Shown here: positions 5,973-8,467 of the stretch, piece by piece | How the letters are laid out: the number at the start of each line of letters is the position of its first letter | How positions within the stretch are numbered: the stretch's first letter is position 1 | NCBI GenBank assembly: GCA_023140455.1 | Contig: JAGLLQ010000097.1 | Location: 1-8,467, forward strand | Direction of reading: 5' to 3' | From: Desulfobacteraceae bacterium | GTDB lineage: Bacteria > Desulfobacterota > Desulfobacteria > Desulfobacterales > Desulfobacteraceae | Length of the DNA stretch: 8,467 nt | Notes under the pieces: generated by a model | Databases searched by the model: none | Told to the model about the DNA's origin: nothing | What the model saw: the letters and a program-made list of their open reading frames with translations, nothing else | Position numbers and translations under genes: made by a program

Positions 5973-7130
5973 ATGACTCAATGGTATTGTTCTGTTTGTC
6001 ATGGGACACATAAAAGTGAAAGTAAGCCGTCTGAATGTAGTTATTGTCATGCTGATGATAGAATGATTATGAATGTTGAGGAGATTCCCCATACTCTGGA
6101 ACAGGTCAGGGATAAAGCCAGGAAAAAACTTAAAGGAATCTGTGCAGCATATCCTGTTTGTGATGGTGGCTCTGATAAAATATGCCAGCGGGAATCCTAT
6201 GGAAAACCAATTGGTTTAGGCGGTGTTGGCCAAGGGTTATCGTTTAAAGCAAATATAGACGCGCTTGCGAAAATACAATTAAATATGTCTGTACTGGGTG
6301 AGCATTTTAAACCTGATACATCTGCGTCTTTTCTGGGAATTGATCTGAGATTTCCTGTACTTCCATCATCTACAGCAGGTGTAAAGCAGTATAATGATGC
6401 CATGGATGAAACCATGTTTTGTAAATCAGTATTAAAAGGAGCAGAAGAAGCCGGGACAATCGGGTTGCGTGGAGATACCTGGTTTTACGAACCTGAAATA
6501 CATCCTTCACTTGATGCTATGAGAGAATGTAATGGACATGGTATCCCGATATTTAAGCCCAGATCGCAGACTGTGCTTAAAAAATTGATTGAAAAATCTG
6601 AAAATTTAGGCTGCAAAGCTGTTGGTGTTGACCTGGATGGATGTGGTTCAACCATGATGGCTCAACATGGACAACCTGTATTTAAAAAGAGTGTCAAAGA
6701 TATTAAAGAGCTGGTTAATTTTTCATCTTTACCTTTTATTGCCAAGGGAATTATGTTGCCGGATGAGGCATTGAAATGTGCTGATGCAGGAGCAAGTGCT
6801 ATTGCTGTATCAAATCATGGAGGCCGGGTATTAGATTCAACTCCGGGTGTTGCAACCATGCTGCCCTTAATCAGGAAGCAACTTGGAGATTCAGTTACAA
6901 TTACCGCAGATGGCGGTGTCAGAACCGGATATGACGTATTAAAAATGCTGGCGCTTGGGGCTGATGCTGTCCTTTTGGGAAGAGATATTATCAGATCAGC
7001 TGTCGGTGCAGGGACTCTTGGCGTGAAGATGCACCTTGAACACATTAAGTCGGTATTGGAAAAAGCCATGTTCATGACTGGAGCCAGGAATATCAAAATG
7101 GTGAATTCAAAAATTATATTTAAACAATAA
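5973..7130 (+). CDS. FMN-dependent 2-hydroxyacid oxidoreductase with an N-terminal rubredoxin-like domain
   Basis: Predicted to oxidise a 2-hydroxyacid such as lactate or glycolate with FMN; the true substrate is unknown. Residues 1-30 form a small metal-binding ribbon with C6-SV-C9 and C22-SY-C25, resembling the rubredoxin-like tail of rubrerythrins and likely holding Fe or Zn. Residues about 40-385 are an FMN_dh-type TIM barrel: GLGGVGQG, KGIMLPDEA (K258), the catalytic signature SNHGGR (H282, R285), the phosphate-binding ADGGVRTG and LALGADAVLLGRD. A cysteine-containing stretch near 55-72 (ICAAYPVCDG...KICQ) links the two, as in clostridial and deltaproteobacterial relatives. No signal peptide is present, so it is cytoplasmic. 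The start has AAAGGA 8 bases upstream. It is the first gene of a four-gene unit; the cytochrome gene follows after 19 bases. The iron or zinc site could relay electrons from FMN to a cytoplasmic carrier. Confidence 0.85.
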   Translation: MTQWYCSVCHGTHKSESKPSECSYCHADDRMIMNVEEIPHTLEQVRDKARKKLKGICAAYPVCDGGSDKICQRESYGKPIGLGGVGQGLSFKANIDALAKIQLNMSVLGEHFKPDTSASFLGIDLRFPVLPSSTAGVKQYNDAMDETMFCKSVLKGAEEAGTIGLRGDTWFYEPEIHPSLDAMRECNGHGIPIFKPRSQTVLKKLIEKSENLGCKAVGVDLDGCGSTMMAQHGQPVFKKSVKDIKELVNFSSLPFIAKGIMLPDEALKCADAGASAIAVSNHGGRVLDSTPGVATMLPLIRKQLGDSVTITADGGVRTGYDVLKMLALGADAVLLGRDIIRSAVGAGTLGVKMHLEHIKSVLEKAMFMTGARNIKMVNSKIIFKQ

Positions 7131-7149
7131 CTAAACATAGGAGGAATAC

Positions 7150-7494
7150 ATGAGGGTAAAAATATTTATCATGGTAGTTTTAACAGCTGCTTTTTTAATA
7201 ATTGGGATAGCTGTTGCAAGTGAGAACCAAGGTGCAGAAAACATGGACCTTGATGCAGGTAAAAAAGGCACGGTTGATTTTCCTCACCTTTCGCATCAGA
7301 CTGCTATAGGTGATTGTAATGTATGTCACTCTTCCTTCCCAAAAACTTCAGGTGCTATTAAAGATTTAATAGAACAAAAGAAATTTAAAAAGAAACAGGT
7401 TATGAATAAAACATGTCTCAAATGCCATAAAGCAAAGAAAAAGGCAGGAGAAAAAACAGGACCGACAAAATGTTCTGCATGCCATGTAAAGTAG
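7150..7494 (+). CDS. Periplasmic triheme cytochrome c (class III, cytochrome c7/c3-like)
   Basis: A small electron-transfer protein exported to the periplasm. Residues 1-23 are a Sec signal peptide (charged MRVK, hydrophobic core, AVA before S24). The mature part carries three covalent heme motifs: CNVCH (56-60), CLKCH (89-93) and CSACH (108-112), plus FPHLSH (H46, H49) supplying distal ligands. Mature size is about 90 residues, close to triheme c7 proteins and smaller than tetraheme c3. Only five histidines are present, one short of the six needed for three bis-His hemes; M85, near the second motif, is a candidate sixth ligand. Many lysines suggest a basic surface. An AGGAGG site lies 5 bases before the ATG. 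It lies between the FMN enzyme gene and the prxU gene. Being periplasmic, it cannot contact those cytoplasmic proteins directly, so their link is probably coregulation. Confidence 0.92.
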   Translation: MRVKIFIMVVLTAAFLIIGIAVASENQGAENMDLDAGKKGTVDFPHLSHQTAIGDCNVCHSSFPKTSGAIKDLIEQKKFKKKQVMNKTCLKCHKAKKKAGEKTGPTKCSACHVK

Positions 7495-7532
7495 GTATAG
7501 ATATTAATTGATTATTTAAGGAGCTTACTATT

Positions 7533-8258
7533 ATGGGGGAAGATTTAAAGGTAGGTTGCGCCATGCCAACCGGAGAATTACTTGGGGAAGATTCAGAAAA
7601 AAATAAAGAAGAAAAAATAATAGAGAATGCAAAAAAGGAGGCACCAATGATTAAAGTAGGGCAAAAAGCACCGGATTTTACTGCACCGGCATATCATAAT
7701 GGAGAATTTACCTCAGTTAAGTTATCAGATTATTTAGGTAAATGGGTTGTTCTGTGTTTTTATCCGGGTGACTTTACTTTTGTCTGAGCTACTGAAGTTT
7801 CGTCAGTTGCCGGAAAAATTTCTGAGTTTCAGAAATTAGGTGTTGAAGTCCTTTCAATGAGTGTTGACAGTGTTTTTGTTCATAAGATGTGGAATGATAA
7901 AGAATTGTCAAAAATGGTTGATGGCGGTATCCCTTTCCCAATGTTGTCAGATGGTGGCGGCAAAGTAGGAACTGTCTATGGAATTTATGATGAAAATGCA
8001 GGTATTGAAACAAGAGGCAGATTTATCATAGATCCTGATGGTGTAGTCCAGGGATATGAGGTGCTAACTCCTCCAGTTGGAAGAGATGTCAGTGAATCTA
8101 TCAGACAGATACAGGCATTCCAGCTTGTGCGCAACAGTAAAGGAACAGAGGCAACTCCTTCAGGTTGGACTCCTGGAAAAATGACATTAAAACCAGGCCC
8201 TGACCTTGTGGGTAAAGTATGGGAAGTCTGGAAAACGGAGATGGCATATGAAAAATAA
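7533..8258 (+). CDS. prxU: Selenocysteine-containing peroxiredoxin (PrxU type; in-frame TGA read as Sec)
   Basis: Predicted cytoplasmic peroxidase reducing H2O2 and organic peroxides. The 241-codon frame is interrupted only by TGA at 7785-7787 (codon 85), precisely where the peroxidatic cysteine stands in the Prx motif PGDFTFV-U-ATE (family PxxxT/SxxC). Sequence before it ([30 protein letters not shown]) and after it ([34 protein letters not shown]) is intact AhpC/Prx1-type in one frame. Selenocysteine there is known from Eubacterium acidaminophilum PrxU. The usual resolving Cys of VCPAGW is replaced (EATPSGW); only C9 and C75 remain. Start: AAGGAG 9 bases before 7533. An internal ATG at 7647 (M39) behind AAGGAGG gives the standard Prx length with U at 47, so the 38-residue leader may be optional. 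The stop overlaps the next gene by 11 bases. Automatic annotation would give two fragments. Confidence 0.9.
7785..7787 (+). other. Selenocysteine UGA codon
   Basis: An in-frame TGA at the peroxidatic position of an otherwise complete peroxiredoxin frame. The codon reads between GTC (Val) and GCT (Ala). More than 150 conserved codons follow before the true TAA at 8256-8258, so the codon is best read as Sec rather than stop. Confidence 0.88.
7788..7837 (+). promoter_or_regulatory. Candidate bacterial SECIS hairpins just after the UGA
   Basis: Two hairpins can form in the coding mRNA downstream of the UGA. Hairpin A pairs 7788-7795 with 7803-7810 (7 of 8 pairs, one U-U mismatch) with loop AGUUUCG. 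Hairpin B pairs 7817-7825 with 7829-7837 (9 perfect pairs) with loop GUU, or AGUUU if the closing A-U pair opens. A G at loop position 1 or 2, followed by U, is typical of SelB-recognised elements. Hairpin A starts immediately after the UGA, nearer than the usual UGA-to-loop spacing of about 16-37 bases. Hairpin B's loop is 37-38 bases away, at the far end. Which one acts, or whether a combined fold forms, cannot be settled by eye. Confidence 0.5.
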
Positions 8259-8467
8259 GACATGGAATCCATATTTGGCAGGTGCTCTTGTTGGTATAGT
8301 GCTAGTATTATCAGTAATTGTTGCAGGCAAATATCTCGGGGCATCAACAACTTTTGCAAGGGCTGCGTCTGTAATAGAAAAGGCTGTTGGGATCGACTAT
8401 TCACAGTATGAATATTTTACAACAAAAAAAGGGAAATACGGACCTGGTTCTCTTCCAAACTGGCAGC
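8248..8467 (+). CDS. YeeE/YedE family (sulfur-compound transport) membrane protein, N-terminal part
   Basis: Integral membrane protein of the YeeE/YedE (DUF395) family, whose characterised members import thiosulfate; some relatives are associated with selenium metabolism. Seventy-three codons are visible before the window ends. WNPYLAGALVGIVLVLSV followed by GKYLGASTTFARAAS is typical of the family N-terminus, giving a first membrane helix at about residues 9-27. The ATG at 8248 lies inside the end of prxU (11-base overlap, ending at its TAA), with a CGGAG site 7 bases upstream, so translation is probably coupled. Conserved family cysteines fall outside the window, so the cargo cannot be judged. 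It is probably cotranscribed with the FMN enzyme, cytochrome and PrxU. Confidence 0.82.
   Translation, partial: MKNKTWNPYLAGALVGIVLVLSVIVAGKYLGASTTFARAASVIEKAVGIDYSQYEYFTTKKGKYGPGSLPNWQ

Noticed and set aside
5988..6050. CSVCH and CSYCH in the FMN enzyme read as heme c motifs
   Set aside because: The protein has no signal peptide, and the paired CxxC spacing fits a rubredoxin-like ribbon; the His residues after each pair are likely coincidental.
7785..7787. TGA as a true stop making a pseudogene or a truncated protein
   Set aside because: It falls exactly at the catalytic residue, both halves share one frame without other damage, and the downstream half keeps strong family conservation.
7985..8404. 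139-codon minus-strand frame opposite prxU and yeeE
   Set aside because: It lies antisense to two well-supported genes and its translation shows no recognisable domain.

Overview
The window looks like a chromosomal segment of a strictly anaerobic, sulfate-reducer-like deltaproteobacterium (Desulfobacterota, probably Desulfobacterales). This is inferred from protein content: a ferredoxin-linked 2-oxoacid oxidoreductase, a multiheme class III-type cytochrome c, a ferredoxin:thioredoxin reductase-like protein without its plant-type partner subunit, a YeeE/YedE transporter and a selenocysteine-type peroxiredoxin. The DNA is AT-rich throughout, with no mobile element, tRNA, rRNA or CRISPR visible. 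Species cannot be fixed from the sequence alone.

Layout. Minus strand, 1-1057: a tight three-gene unit read right to left, glutaredoxin-like protein, ferredoxin:thioredoxin reductase catalytic chain (8-base overlap), then citrate synthase, which runs off the left edge. A divergent, AT-rich control region of 199 bases (1058-1256) carries a 10-base direct repeat. Plus strand, 1257-5813: korA-korB (2-oxoacid:ferredoxin oxidoreductase), a membrane-anchored methionine-(R)-sulfoxide reductase (msrB), and an MFS transporter with a doubtful start codon. A 159-base gap holds a tandem 11-base-period repeat just upstream of a perfect -10 box. Plus strand, 5973-8467: a rubredoxin-like/FMN 2-hydroxyacid oxidoreductase, a periplasmic triheme cytochrome c, a peroxiredoxin, and the start of a YeeE/YedE transporter that runs off the right edge.

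Main discovery. The peroxiredoxin reading frame (7533-8258) is split by an in-frame TGA at 7785-7787, exactly where the peroxidatic cysteine belongs (PGDFTFV-*-ATE). The frame is otherwise intact on both sides, and hairpins with G/U-containing loops follow the TGA. This is best read as a selenoprotein (PrxU type), not a pseudogene; standard gene callers would break it into two ORFs. It lacks the usual C-terminal resolving cysteine, so it should need an external thiol donor.

How the genes may work together (inference). KorAB makes reduced ferredoxin. The FTR-like protein could pass those electrons to the glutaredoxin-like protein, which could in turn reduce thiol/selenol enzymes such as PrxU. 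The envelope side has its own repair and electron-transfer parts (anchored MsrB, triheme cytochrome c). The window thus joins central carbon oxidation (citrate synthase, KorAB) to peroxide and methionine-oxidation defence. The YeeE/YedE gene overlaps prxU by 11 bases, raising the question of a link to sulfur or selenium supply.
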